In this document: piece by piece, positions 48,273 to 57,656 of the stretch
Layout: each line of letters opens with the position of its first letter
Position numbering within the stretch: position 1 is the stretch's first letter
NCBI RefSeq assembly: GCF_006442975.2
Contig: NZ_CP083954.1
Coordinates: 1,805,501 to 1,869,500 of the forward strand
Direction: 5' to 3'
DNA from: Mesorhizobium sp. B2-1-1
GTDB lineage: Bacteria > Pseudomonadota > Alphaproteobacteria > Rhizobiales > Rhizobiaceae
Length of the DNA: 64,000 nt
Made by a program: the position numbers and the translations under genes
The notes under the pieces: generated by a model
Databases searched by the model: none
The model's input: the letters and a program-made list of their open reading frames with translations, nothing else
What the model was told of the DNA's origin: nothing

Positions 48273-48648
48273 TGTCTCTCTCTCCAGTCAGATCCGTCTG
48301 CCGCGGCATTGGACTTAATGACCTTCGGCGAAGGACTACTCGATGATGGTTCCGCCGCCTGCGGAACAGCCGGCCTCAGTCGAGCCGTCGGCGTCGGCTT
48401 TGCAAGCCATGGCCAATGGCCGTCGTCGCGTGCACCGGAACGCCGCGGTCAGCTGAGACTTCCCCGCCCGACCCGCATGCTCCGGCTGAGCTTGGCGGGG
48501 AGGCTATCATAGAGCTTACGGAAAGCTATGGGAAAACTACGAAAGAGAGTTATTCAAGAACAGATATTTAGACCAAGAATAGTGTGGGCCCAATATGCAT
48601 TCCGGCTAAACTGTTCTGAGCAGGTGGGGACGACGTACAGAAGACGCC
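48273..48648. other. Intergenic region with an AT-rich patch
   Basis: 376 bases between two reverse-strand genes. About 48520-48610 is markedly AT-rich compared with its surroundings and probably holds the promoter of the helix-hairpin-helix gene. No gene, hairpin with T-run or repeat could be supported. Confidence 0.4.
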
Positions 48649-50487
48649 TCAGTTGTCGAGCGCTTCCAGCTCGTCGATCAAGCCGCTGATCACGCCAAGC
48701 CCGATCTGCCAGAAGGCGGGATCGGTGGCATCGAGGCCGAAAGGCGCCAGAAGCTGCGAATGATGCTTGGTGCCGCCGGCGCGCAGCATCTCGAAATATT
48801 TGTCCTGGAAGCCGCGCTCGGCGTTCTGGTAGACCGCGTAGAGCGAGTTCACCAGACAGTCGCCGAACGCATAGGCGTAGACGTAGAAGGGCGAATGGAT
48901 GAAGTGCGGGATGTAGGTCCAGAACACTTCGTAGCCGTCGCGCAACTTTATCGCCGGGCCCAGACTTTCCGCCTGCACCTCCAGCCAGAATTGGCCGAGC
49001 CTGTCGGATGTCAGTTCGCCGTTGCGGCGCTCCGCATGCACCTTGCGCTCGAACTCGTAGAAGGCGATCTGGCGCACGACCGTGTTGATCATGTCCTCGA
49101 CCTTCTGGGCGAGCATGGCCTTGCGCTCGCGCCTGTCGGTGGTCTGCTCGAGCAACGAGCGGAAGGTCAGCATCTCGCCGAAAACGGACGCCGTCTCGGC
49201 CAGCGTCAGCGGCGTCGAGGCCATCAGCGCGCCCTGGCCGCCGGCCAGCACCTGGTGCACGCCATGGCCAAGCTCATGCGCCAGCGTCATCACATCGCGC
49301 GGCTTGCCCATGTAGTTGAGCAGCACGTAGGGGTGCGCCGAAGGCACGGTCGGATGGGCGAAGGCGCCGGGGGATTTGCCTGGGCGTACCGGCGCGTCGA
49401 TCCAGTTGCGGTCGAAGAAAGTCCGCGCGATCTCGGCCATCTCGGGCGAGAAGCGCTGATAGGCGGACAGCACCGTGTTCCTGGCCTCGTCCCAGCCGAT
49501 CACCGCCTGCGGCGTCTCCGGCAACGGCGCGTTGCGGTCCCAGTGGTTCATCACCTCCATGCCCAGCCAGCGCGCCTTCATCCGGTAATAGCGGTGTGAC
49601 AGGCGCGGATAGGCCTCGCGCACCGCCGAAGCCAGCGCATCGACCACACCGCGCTCGACGCGGTTGGCGAGGTGGCGTGAATCGGCGATGTCCTCGAAGC
49701 CGCGCCAGCGGTCCGAGATTTCCTTGTCCTTGGCCAGCGTGTTGGTGACCAGCGTGAAGGTGCGCAAATTCCTGCGGAAGGTCTGGGCGAGCGCCTCGGA
49801 GGCGCGGCGTCGCACCTCGCCGTCGGCATCCTGCAATCGGTTCAGGGCCGGTTCCAGCGTCAGCTCCTCGCCGTCGACGTCGAAGCGCAGGTCCGTCATC
49901 GTCTCGTCGAACAGCCGGTTCCAGGCGCCGCGCCCGGTGATCGACTTCTCGTGGAACAGCTGCTCGACGCGATCCTCGAGCTGATAGGGCTTGTCCAGGC
50001 GCAGATCGAGCACCCAGGGCCGGTAATGACCGAAGGCGGGGTCGGCGGCGAGCGCGCCCTCGATGGCCGCGTCGTCGATCAGGTTCAGTTCGAGCGCGAA
50101 GAACAGAAGATGCGCGCTGGCGTCGGTCATCTTCTCCTGGATGTCGCCATAGAGCTTGGCGCGCTGCGGATCGGCGGTGTTGCCGGCGTAGATGAGGCCG
50201 GCATAGGAGACGATACGGCCGATCAGCTCTTCCAGGGCCTCATAGGCGACAAGCGCTTCGCCCAGCCTGCCTGCGCTGCCGCGCTCGGCCTCGGCGGACA
50301 GCGTGCCCTTCCAGCGGCTCTCGAAGGCGACCGCATCGGCGGCGGCTTTGGCGATGTCGCGCTTCAGCTCCGGCGCCTCCATGCCCGCATAGAGGTCGGC
50401 AAGATTCCATTCCGGCAGATCGCCAAGCTCGGCGGCGCCCTGACCGGAAGCTGGCGCCGCAGGCCGCCGATCAAACATCACGCGCAT
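48649..50487 (-). CDS. pepF: M3 family oligoendopeptidase F
   Basis: A 612-residue cytoplasmic zinc peptidase. The catalytic HEXXH is in MTLAHELGHGVHQVL (about 402-416), and the third ligand Glu lies in TLAETASVFGEML about 26 residues later. The N-terminal helical domain (from DLPEWNLADLYAGMEAPELK, about 24-43) and C-terminal FWTYIPHFIHSPFYVYAYAFGDCLV are typical of PepF, which hydrolyses short peptides of 7-17 residues. AAGG lies 8 bases before ATG 50487; ATG 50535 is less likely. Confidence 0.93.
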   Translation of the reverse strand: MRVMFDRRPAAPASGQGAAELGDLPEWNLADLYAGMEAPELKRDIAKAAADAVAFESRWKGTLSAEAERGSAGRLGEALVAYEALEELIGRIVSYAGLIYAGNTADPQRAKLYGDIQEKMTDASAHLLFFALELNLIDDAAIEGALAADPAFGHYRPWVLDLRLDKPYQLEDRVEQLFHEKSITGRGAWNRLFDETMTDLRFDVDGEELTLEPALNRLQDADGEVRRRASEALAQTFRRNLRTFTLVTNTLAKDKEISDRWRGFEDIADSRHLANRVERGVVDALASAVREAYPRLSHRYYRMKARWLGMEVMNHWDRNAPLPETPQAVIGWDEARNTVLSAYQRFSPEMAEIARTFFDRNWIDAPVRPGKSPGAFAHPTVPSAHPYVLLNYMGKPRDVMTLAHELGHGVHQVLAGGQGALMASTPLTLAETASVFGEMLTFRSLLEQTTDRRERKAMLAQKVEDMINTVVRQIAFYEFERKVHAERRNGELTSDRLGQFWLEVQAESLGPAIKLRDGYEVFWTYIPHFIHSPFYVYAYAFGDCLVNSLYAVYQNAERGFQDKYFEMLRAGGTKHHSQLLAPFGLDATDPAFWQIGLGVISGLIDELEALDN

Positions 50488-50655
50488 CGACAATACCTTC
50501 TTTGAATCGAGTGGCCGGCCCAGGGCCAGAATCAAGGAGAACGGAGAAGCCGGTCAAATCCTAAGGAATTCGTTCACCGGGTTTTTTGAAACCTTATTTA
50601 GAACCCTGTGCCAAGATGGTCCATGGGGATATCAGGCGGGCGGCTCAAGACAGTC

Positions 50656-52191
50656 ATGACAGGTTCCATACTCATAGTCGATGACGATCCCGTGCAGCGC
50701 CGGCTGCTCGAGGCGGCGGTGACGCGGTTCGGCCACACCGCAATCGTGGTCGACGGGGGCGCTGCCGGCCTCGACGCCCTCGACGGACCCGGCGCCCGCG
50801 ACGTGTCGGTGGTCATCCTCGATCTGGTCATGCCTGATCTCGATGGCATCGGCGTGCTCAAGGCGATGCGCGAGCGCGGCATCACCATCCCGGTCATCGT
50901 GCAGACCGCCCAGGGCGGCATCGAGACCGTGGTTTCGGCGATGCGCCACGGCGCCTTCGACTTCGTCGTCAAGCCGGCCTCTCCCGACAGGCTGCAGGCC
51001 TCGATCGCCAACGCGCTCAAGGTTGAGGCTGTCGAAGGCGAGGTCAAGCGCACGTCGCGCCGGCGCGGCGGGCTGCTGACCTTCAGGGACATGATCACGC
51101 ACAGTCCCGCCATGGACAAGGTGATCCGCCTCGGCCAGAAAGCGGCGGCATCCAACATCCCGATCCTGATCGAGGGCGAATCCGGCGTCGGCAAGGAACT
51201 GGTGGCGCGCGCCATACAAGGCAGCGGCGACCGCCGCTCGAAACCGTTCGTCACCGTCAATTGCGGCGCCATTCCCGACAATCTGGTCGAATCGATCCTG
51301 TTCGGCCATGAGAAGGGCTCGTTCACCGGAGCCACGGAGAAGCACACCGGCAAATTCGTCGAAGCGCATTCGGGCACGCTGTTTCTGGACGAGATCGGCG
51401 ACCTGCCGCTCGACGTGCAGGTCAAGCTGCTGCGCGCCGTCCAGGATGGCGAGGTCGATCCGGTCGGCGGCCGCGCCACGGTCCGGGTCGACATCAGGCT
51501 GATTTCGGCGACGCACCGCAATCTCCTGCAGCAGGTCAAGGACGGCAAGTTCCGCGAGGACCTGTTCTACCGGCTCAACGTCTATCCGATCTATGTGCCG
51601 CCCTTGCGCGACCGCCGCGACGACATTCCCGATCTGGTCGCACATTTCATGGAGAAGGTGGCTCCGGCAGACCCGCGCCATCGCCTGCGGGGCATTTCGG
51701 CGGCGGCGCTCGCCGTGCTCCAGGCCTATGACTGGCCCGGCAACATCCGGCAGCTGGAAAATGCCGTCTTCCGCGCCTCGGTGCTGTGCGAAGGCGATGT
51801 GCTCGGCGTCGAGGATTTCCCGCAAATCCGCGCCCAGGTGGAGGGCACGGTCCGTCTCGATGTGGACATCGCGCCGACCGGCCCGGCTTTGGCCGTAGAA
51901 CCGCGCGATGAGCCGGCGCTGGCCGGCGAGGGCGTTTCGGCTGCCGAACCCGAATCGCCGACGCGGCTTCAGCCACGCTTCGGCACGCTGCGCGCGCTCG
52001 ACGAGCGCGGCAATGTGCGCGCGCTGGCGGATGTCGAACTGGAGATGATCAAGCTCGCCATCGATCACTACAACGGCCAGATGAGCGAAGTCGCCCGCCG
52101 CCTCGGCATCGGCCGCTCGACGCTTTACCGCAAGCTCAAGGAATACGGCATCGATCCGGAAACCGGCAGGCTCGACCGGCTCGCTTCCTGA
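50656..52191 (+). CDS. Orphan sigma-54-dependent response regulator (NtrC family)
   Basis: A 511-residue activator. Receiver domain about 1-120: ILIVDDDPVQRRLLEAAV, phospho-acceptor in VVILDLVMPDLDG, Thr in VQTAQGG and Lys in FVVKPAS. AAA+ domain about 155-385: Walker A EGESGVGKE, the sigma-54-contact loop as GSFTGA (Ala to Ser change of GAFTGA), Walker B LFLDEIGDLPLD and RLNVYPIYVPPLRDR. C-terminal Fis-type helix-turn-helix NGQMSEVARRLGIGRSTLYRKL. It activates RpoN promoters when phosphorylated. No histidine kinase lies nearby. ATG 50656 (MTGSILIVDDD) is the natural start. Confidence 0.93.
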   Translation: MTGSILIVDDDPVQRRLLEAAVTRFGHTAIVVDGGAAGLDALDGPGARDVSVVILDLVMPDLDGIGVLKAMRERGITIPVIVQTAQGGIETVVSAMRHGAFDFVVKPASPDRLQASIANALKVEAVEGEVKRTSRRRGGLLTFRDMITHSPAMDKVIRLGQKAAASNIPILIEGESGVGKELVARAIQGSGDRRSKPFVTVNCGAIPDNLVESILFGHEKGSFTGATEKHTGKFVEAHSGTLFLDEIGDLPLDVQVKLLRAVQDGEVDPVGGRATVRVDIRLISATHRNLLQQVKDGKFREDLFYRLNVYPIYVPPLRDRRDDIPDLVAHFMEKVAPADPRHRLRGISAAALAVLQAYDWPGNIRQLENAVFRASVLCEGDVLGVEDFPQIRAQVEGTVRLDVDIAPTGPALAVEPRDEPALAGEGVSAAEPESPTRLQPRFGTLRALDERGNVRALADVELEMIKLAIDHYNGQMSEVARRLGIGRSTLYRKLKEYGIDPETGRLDRLAS

Positions 52192-52543
52192 GGGCGCTAT
52201 CGCGCACAGCCGCCCGATGTCCGGCCTGAGAGCGGTCGGCCCGAGTGCGGTCACGCAAGGCCGGGACCAGCTTGCGCTGCCATCATGTCGCCGGTGCATT
52301 GACTGGACCGGAGTGTGGCGCGCCGATGGCGACGTCCCCGACGGTCCCGTTCACGCATTAAGGCTAACGGTAACAGATCGTGTTTCGGCCAAACGAGGAA
52401 TCATGATCTAAACCAGCGGTTTACCAAGAAACCTTGTGGACAATTTTTGGCGGGATATCGCCACGGTCTTACCGCATTTCGGCTTCAATAAGCGATGATT
52501 AACCATTAGGATCGATATTCGGATGTGACAACGACACGTCCGT
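52192..52543. other. Intergenic region, nothing recognised
   Basis: About 350 bases between the sigma-54 regulator and the DUF882 gene. AT-rich towards 52400-52530, which likely holds the DUF882 promoter. I looked for a -24/-12 box (GG-N10-GC) that would link it to the upstream regulator and found no convincing match. Confidence 0.4.
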
Positions 52544-54487
52544 TTGGGCAAATCCGGGGACAAACGGCAGCCTGCAAGGCCTTTTGATTTGAACAGAATC
52601 GAACGACACACAAACGGGCGGCACTATCATTTGAGCGTCTGGCCGAAGTGGCTGGCGGCCATGATTGTCGCATTTGGTTTTCTTGCCGCTGCCGCAACCG
52701 GCGCCAGGGCCGAAGTGCGTTCGCTGAAGCTCTACCACCTCCACACGCACGAGAAGGCGGAGATCGTCTACAAGCGCAACGGCCGTTACGATCAGGCCGG
52801 GCTGAGGAAGATCAACATCATCCTGCGCGACTGGCGCCGCAACGAGCCGACCAAGATGGACCCGCGCCTGCTGGACCTGGTCTGGGAAGCCTATCGGGAA
52901 AGCGGCGCCACCGACTATATCCAGGTGGTTTGCGGCTATCGCTCGCCGTCGACGAACTCGATGCTGCGCAGTCGCAGCAAGGGTGTCGCCGAGAAGAGCC
53001 AGCACATGCTCGGCAAGGCGATGGACTTCTACATTCCGGGCGTGCCGCTGAAGAAGCTGCGCAATATCGGGCTCAAGATGCAGGGCGGCGGCGTCGGCTA
53101 CTATCCGAGATCCGGTTCGCCGTTCGTCCACATGGATGTCGGCAATGTGCGCCATTGGCCCGGCATCAGCCGACAGGAACTGGTGAGCCTGTTCCCGAAC
53201 GGCAAGACGCTGCACGTGCCGAGCGACGGCCGGCCGCTGCCTGGCTTTGAGCAGGCGCTTGCCTCATACAAGGCACGCAAGGGCTCCGGCGGCGCCGCCA
53301 TCGAGCTGGCCAGCGCCGGCGGTGGTTCCAAAAGGTCCGGCGGACTCCTGGCTGCCTTCTTCGGCGGCGGCGACGACGAGGCCGACGACAGCGCCGATGT
53401 CGCATCGGCAGAGCCGGCGCCGAAGCCGAGAAGCGTGAAGCCGGTACCGGCGAGCACCGCCAAGAGCGGCACCCTGCCGGGGATCGCGATCGTGGCGCCC
53501 GAGAACGCCAAGCGCGCCGAGATCCCGCAGGTCGCCGAGGAGCAGGCCCCGGAGCCGGAAAAGGATACGCCCGAGACCATCATCGCGGCGTTGCCGGCAC
53601 GCAGCATCCCGCTGCCCGATTTCGCGCCGCGGCCGAAAGTCGATGTCGGCGCGCAGCCGCCTGAAAATGTTCCCTTCGGCATGGCGGATGCGACGGCCAG
53701 CACCGAACAGACCGTGGCAACCGTGCAGACGCCGGCGAATATGCCTTTCGGCAAGGCTGATCCCTCGGCGGTCGCCGCCGATGCAGCGCAGGTTGCCGCC
53801 AACAACATACCTTTGCCGACATGGCGCCCCGAACACACGTTGCCGGCGGTGCTGGCGCCTGCGCCCAGCAAGGATGTGCTGATGGCGCTGGCCGAGACGG
53901 CCGAGCGTGGCAAGACCGCGACCGATGCCTTCTCGGTGCTGCCGAGCGCGCGGCCGGATATGACCAATATCGATGCGGCCAAGCCCGATGCGGTCAAGCC
54001 CGATGCGGTCAAGGCCGTGCTCGACGAGGCCGAGGCGCTTCCCGTGCAGGCTGACTATTATCGGGTTGCGTCGTTGTCCGAGCCTCGTTCGGCTTTCAAC
54101 GACCCGTCCGGCGTCGATGCCGCATCGCCGCGCGAGGCCGTCGTCGCCCGCGCTGCCGGTTCCGATCCGGTCGCCGCGATCGGCGCCGGCGTGAAGACGA
54201 CCCGCAAGGAGGCCAGAGCCACCGCCCGCGACCTGAAACCCGGTCCCAAGGCCATCGTGGTTGCCGCCGCACCGCAGGCCGCCCGCTGGGCGCTGACCAG
54301 CGGCGAGAATGTCGCGACGGTTTCGAGCGCCACGACGGCGCCGGGCTACGCCTACAACGTGGTCCACACGCCGCCGAGCGAGGTCTACACGGCCGGCTTC
54401 CAGCAGGGCGACCAGATGGCGGATGCCAACCGTTTCACCGGCAATGCCGTAAAATTCCTGTCCGTCGCGCGCTTCCAGACGAAGTAA
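52544..54487 (+). CDS. DUF882 (M15-like) secreted protein with long Pro/Ala-rich tail
   Basis: A protein of up to 647 residues. Its export segment WPKWLAAMIVAFGFLAAAATGARA lies unusually far in (about 33-56); TTG 52544 is the listed start, TTG 52589 (NRIERHTNGRHYHL) is an alternative, and neither has a good ribosome site. DUF882 domain about 57-215: LYHLHTHEKAEIVY, YIQVVCGYRSPSTN, SQHMLGKAMDFYIPGV and FVHMDVGNVRHWPG give the His/Asp zinc ligands of the M15/peptidase-like fold. The last about 400 residues are low complexity with repeats such as PFGMAD/PFGKAD and KPDAV. Probably a peptidoglycan peptidase or binding protein. Terminator follows. Confidence 0.85.
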   Translation: MGKSGDKRQPARPFDLNRIERHTNGRHYHLSVWPKWLAAMIVAFGFLAAAATGARAEVRSLKLYHLHTHEKAEIVYKRNGRYDQAGLRKINIILRDWRRNEPTKMDPRLLDLVWEAYRESGATDYIQVVCGYRSPSTNSMLRSRSKGVAEKSQHMLGKAMDFYIPGVPLKKLRNIGLKMQGGGVGYYPRSGSPFVHMDVGNVRHWPGISRQELVSLFPNGKTLHVPSDGRPLPGFEQALASYKARKGSGGAAIELASAGGGSKRSGGLLAAFFGGGDDEADDSADVASAEPAPKPRSVKPVPASTAKSGTLPGIAIVAPENAKRAEIPQVAEEQAPEPEKDTPETIIAALPARSIPLPDFAPRPKVDVGAQPPENVPFGMADATASTEQTVATVQTPANMPFGKADPSAVAADAAQVAANNIPLPTWRPEHTLPAVLAPAPSKDVLMALAETAERGKTATDAFSVLPSARPDMTNIDAAKPDAVKPDAVKAVLDEAEALPVQADYYRVASLSEPRSAFNDPSGVDAASPREAVVARAAGSDPVAAIGAGVKTTRKEARATARDLKPGPKAIVVAAAPQAARWALTSGENVATVSSATTAPGYAYNVVHTPPSEVYTAGFQQGDQMADANRFTGNAVKFLSVARFQTK

Positions 54488-54503
54488 AGACCGGGCATTC
54501 CGA

Positions 54504-54533
54504 AAGCCGCGCCGGGCAACCGGCGCGGCTTTT
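54504..54533 (+). terminator. Terminator after the DUF882 gene
   Basis: AAGCCGCGCCGG (54504-54515) pairs perfectly with CCGGCGCGGCTT (54520-54531) around GCAA, followed by TT-C. Begins 17 bases after the stop. Confidence 0.88.
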
Positions 54534-54683
54534 CGTTGTCAGCCGGCTGTGTGCGGGCACAACCGGCATGCATGAAGCCGGCCCCGGCCCCGCGGGGATC
54601 ACGGGTGCCTGAACTTCTCGTGAAAAGGTAAAAGCTGCCTGTTTCCCGGCTAGAATGGCTGCGTTCCAACCCCGGGGATATTC

Positions 54684-54860
54684 ATGAAGAAGATCCTGTT
54701 GGCATCCGTCCTGGCGCTGGTGGCGGCATCGGCGGCTTTTGCTCCCTCGCAAGCCGAAACCGTGATCATCAAAAATGGCAAGCATCACTGCCGGACCAAG
54801 ATGGTCACGCATTGGAAGCATCGCCACAAGGCGGTCGAGAAGGTCAGGGTCTGCAACTGA
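54684..54860 (+). CDS. Small secreted cationic protein (58 aa)
   Basis: A 58-residue protein with a signal peptide MKKILLASVLALVAASAAFA and a mature part of about 34 residues rich in His and Lys (KNGKHHCRTKMVTHWKHRHK) that ends VRVCN. Two cysteines probably form a disulfide. GGGGATATTC precedes the ATG with GGGG as a weak ribosome site. The own terminator at 54897-54928 and the intact signal peptide argue that it is real. Small His/Lys-rich secreted proteins of this type occur in rhizobia without known function; metal or polyanion binding is only a guess. Confidence 0.75.
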   Translation: MKKILLASVLALVAASAAFAPSQAETVIIKNGKHHCRTKMVTHWKHRHKAVEKVRVCN

Positions 54861-54896
54861 CCGCCAAGACACCACTGACTATCATGGCACCAGACT

Positions 54897-54928
54897 AGCC
54901 CGATCGGCGCAAGCCGGCCGGGCTTTTT
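54897..54928 (+). terminator. Terminator after the 58-residue gene
   Basis: AGCCCG-A-TCGGC (54897-54908) pairs with GCCGG-C-CGGGCT (54913-54924) around GCAA with one internal mismatch, followed by TTTT. It also lies just before the 3' end of the convergent araC-type gene. Confidence 0.85.
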
Positions 54929-54946
54929 CGTGCCGCCCGGGATGGT

Positions 54947-55840
54947 TCAGTCGATGTCCAGCGCGGCCGCTTCGCCCCGCGCCAGAAGCCGCGCGGCATC
55001 GCGTGCAGGCGGCAACCCGAACTGACGCGCATACTCCCGGCTGAACTGCGAAGCGCTTTCATAGCCCACGGTAAAGGCAACCCGCGCGGCGTTTCCCGGC
55101 TGGGCCAGCAGCAGGTGGCGGGCCTCCAGCAGGCGGACCTGCTTCTGGTACTGGATCGGGCTCATCGCCGTCGCCGCCTTGAAGTGGCGATGAAACGCAG
55201 CGCTGCTCATATTGGCGAGCTCGGCCAACCGCCGCACCTCGATAGGCTCGTCATAGTGAGCCCGGATCCAGGCGGTCGCCCGGCGGATCTGTGACAAGCG
55301 GCTGTCGGCGCCGGCGAGCTGGCGCAACTTCGCGCCTTGCGGGCCTTGCAACAGGCGAAACAATATCTCGCGCTCGAGCAGGGGAGCGAGCACGGGAATC
55401 TCGGCGGGCCTGTCGAGCAGCCGCAGCATCCGGCGCCACGCGTCGAGCAGGTCGTCATTGGCTAGGTAGGTCATGAAATCGTCGCCACCGACGGCCGGCT
55501 CGTGCTCGATGAGCAGGGCTGCGATCGCCTTGACATCAAGGGCGAAGCCGATGGCCACATAGGGATGCGCGGTGCTCGCCTCGATCAGCTGGCTGGTGGC
55601 GGGTGTCTCGACTGCGTAGACGAAATAGCTGCCGGCTTGATAACGAAGCGTACGCTCGCCGATCAGCACCGATTTCGTGCCTTGCAGCACGAACAGCGCC
55701 GTCGGCTGACAAAGCTCGGGCATAGGCGGCGTCGGGACCTCGCTGCGGCCGATCGTAACGCGAGGGATCGCCGTCCTTGTCCGCCGTCCATGCGCATGGC
55801 GGGCGGCGATGGCGATCAATTCCAGCAGCGCTTCTCTCAT
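54947..55840 (-). CDS. AraC family transcriptional regulator
   Basis: A 297-residue regulator. The AraC_N-type cupin (about 15-180: ALFVLQGTKSVLIGERTLRYQAGSYFVYAVETPA) probably binds a ligand. The double helix-turn-helix is at about 190-285: VRRLAELANMSSAAFHRHFKAATAMSPIQYQKQVRLLEARHLLL and VGYESASQFSREYARQFGLPP (split). It is divergent from an SDR gene 219 bases away, the usual layout for regulator and target. Confidence 0.92.
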   Translation of the reverse strand: MREALLELIAIAARHAHGRRTRTAIPRVTIGRSEVPTPPMPELCQPTALFVLQGTKSVLIGERTLRYQAGSYFVYAVETPATSQLIEASTAHPYVAIGFALDVKAIAALLIEHEPAVGGDDFMTYLANDDLLDAWRRMLRLLDRPAEIPVLAPLLEREILFRLLQGPQGAKLRQLAGADSRLSQIRRATAWIRAHYDEPIEVRRLAELANMSSAAFHRHFKAATAMSPIQYQKQVRLLEARHLLLAQPGNAARVAFTVGYESASQFSREYARQFGLPPARDAARLLARGEAAALDID

Positions 55841-55947
55841 CGTTTCAGCATTGCCGATCCGCGTGGGCCGCGCAACCAGGTGAGAGGATCAGGCAAGAGC
55901 AAGAGAGTTTTCGGCGCGCCAGGCGGGCGGCAATCCGCCATCTCTAA

Positions 55948-55972
55948 GGCGCGTCGCGTTTGGCGACGCGCC
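55948..55972. promoter_or_regulatory. Perfect 10-bp stem-loop in the araC/SDR divergent region
   Basis: GGCGCGTCGC (55948-55957) and GCGACGCGCC (55963-55972) with a 5-base loop. It lies roughly midway between the divergent araC-type and SDR genes. It could be an operator, or a hairpin in the SDR leader. No immediate T-run, so a terminator is unlikely. Confidence 0.45.
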
Positions 55973-56059
55973 CTGGGCCTTTGTTTTATGCATGTCGTTT
56001 TCCCGGACAGGGCCACTTCCAGGCGACAGGCATCAGGCCTCCACAAAGGAGATTTGGAT

Positions 56060-56818
56060 ATGACGAGATCGAAGCGCGCACTGGTGACCGGCGCCAACAA
56101 GGGCATCGGCCTGGAGACCGCACGGCGCCTGGCGGCAACGGGATTCAAGGTCTGGCTCGGCGCCCGCGACGCCGAACGCGGCACCGCGACGGCACAGGCG
56201 CTGCGCAGCGAAGGGCTCGACGTCGAGTGGCTCGAACTCGACGTCGCCGATGACGAAAGCGTGGTGGCCGCCGCCAGGACCGTCGCGGCGCGGGTAGCCA
56301 GCCTCGACGTGCTGGTCAACAATGCCGGCATTGCTCCTGGATATGTCGACGCGCTCGGCTCGAACGGGCGGTATGAGTTGCCGCCGAGCCGGGAGAACAT
56401 CGCCGACATCAAGGCCACCTATGATGTCAACGTCTTCGGCCCGGTCCGCGTCACCCAGGCATTCCTGCCGCTCTTGCTGGCATCGCCCGCCGGCCGCATC
56501 GTCATGGTGAGCAGCTATATCGGCTCGATCGCACGCGCGCAGGACGCAACAGGCGAAAACCAGTCGCCCAACATAATGGGCTATGGCAGCTCCAAGACGG
56601 CGCTCAACGCGATTACGGTGGCGTTCGCCAGGGAACTCGCGCCGCGCGGCATCAAGGTGAATGCCGCTGCTCCCGGCTACACCGCGACCGATCTCAACGG
56701 GCACAGGGGCGGTCGCACGGTGCAGCAGGCAGCCGAGATCATCGTGCGCCTGGCGACGCTCGATGCCGATGGTCCGACCGCCGGCTATTTCGACGAGAAT
56801 GGCCCGCTGCGCTGGTGA
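56060..56818 (+). CDS. SDR family oxidoreductase (carbonyl reductase-like)
   Basis: A 252-residue short-chain dehydrogenase. NADP-binding TGANKGIGLETARRLA (about 10-25), LDVLVNNAGIAP (about 83-94), catalytic Ser in VMVSSYIGS, and YGSSKTALN (Tyr/Lys, about 174-182). The GANKGIGLE form resembles the NADPH carbonyl reductase group. AAAGGAG lies 8 bases before ATG 56060. Likely target of the divergent AraC regulator; substrate unknown. Convergent with eda, 12 bases apart. Confidence 0.92.
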   Translation: MTRSKRALVTGANKGIGLETARRLAATGFKVWLGARDAERGTATAQALRSEGLDVEWLELDVADDESVVAAARTVAARVASLDVLVNNAGIAPGYVDALGSNGRYELPPSRENIADIKATYDVNVFGPVRVTQAFLPLLLASPAGRIVMVSSYIGSIARAQDATGENQSPNIMGYGSSKTALNAITVAFARELAPRGIKVNAAAPGYTATDLNGHRGGRTVQQAAEIIVRLATLDADGPTAGYFDENGPLRW

Positions 56819-56830
56819 ACGCGAAAGCGC

Positions 56831-57469
56831 TTATCCGGTGAGCTTGCTCGCGGCGCGTGCGAGAGCTTCGATCTCGTCCCACCTGCCGGCCTTGACCATG
56901 TCGTCGGGGGCAACCCAGGAGCCGCCGACGCAGATAACATTGGGCAGGCTGAGATAGTCGGCCGCGTTCTTGCCGGTGATACCGCCGGTCGGGCAGAATT
57001 TCACGTCGGCGAGCGGCGAGGCGAATGCCTTCAGCGAGGCGATGCCGCCGGACTGCTCGGCCGGGAAGAACTTCAGGAAGCGCAAGCCGGCTTCGCGCGC
57101 GGCCATGATCTCGCCGGGGGTAATGGCGCCGGGCAGCAGCGGAACCTCGCTGTCGGCGGCGCCTGCCAGAAGCTCGCGGGTTATGCCCGGGCTGACGATG
57201 AATTGCGAGCCGGCGGCGGCCGCCTCGTCGAACTGACGCGCATCCAGAATGGTGCCGGCACCGACGATGGCTTCCTCGACCTCGCCGGCCACGCGCCGGA
57301 TCGCTTCCAGCGCATCCGCGGTCCTGAGCGTGATCTCGATCGCCGGCAGGCCGCCGCGCGCCAAAGCGCGGGCCAACGGCACCGCATTGGCAACATCAGC
57401 GATCTTCAACACCGGGATGACCGGCTGACCGTTGAGCAACGACAGGAGTTTTTCGGTCTTGCTGGGCAT
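56831..57469 (-). CDS. eda: KDPG/KHG aldolase (2-dehydro-3-deoxyphosphogluconate aldolase)
   Basis: A 212-residue class I aldolase cleaving KDPG to pyruvate and glyceraldehyde 3-phosphate, last step of the Entner-Doudoroff route. Visible are the catalytic Glu in GGLPAIEITLRT (about 40-51), the Schiff-base Lys in FLKFFPAEQSGG (about 129-140) and CPTGGITGKNAADYL. GGAGA lies 5 bases before ATG 57469; ATG 57481 is possible. No edd in the window. Confidence 0.93.
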   Translation of the reverse strand: MPSKTEKLLSLLNGQPVIPVLKIADVANAVPLARALARGGLPAIEITLRTADALEAIRRVAGEVEEAIVGAGTILDARQFDEAAAAGSQFIVSPGITRELLAGAADSEVPLLPGAITPGEIMAAREAGLRFLKFFPAEQSGGIASLKAFASPLADVKFCPTGGITGKNAADYLSLPNVICVGGSWVAPDDMVKAGRWDEIEALARAASKLTG

Positions 57470-57656
57470 CTTCTTCTCCATATCGTTGTCAATTCAACCG
57501 ATTAGCAGACGGGTATTTTCCTGTCCACGCAACCGGGCGTGTCGTGATGTCACGCACGCCGGGTAGCTTACGGGCTCTTCCGGAACAGGGCCATGGCAGG
57601 CCGTCAAACCCGTTTCACCTTGAAACGGCTTTTACGAGCGTCTAGTTGCTCTGGCA

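Noticed and set aside
53700..54030. Short repeats in the DUF882 tail as a CRISPR or tandem array
   Set aside because: They are in-frame low-complexity protein repeats (KPDAV, PFGxAD) without spacer structure.
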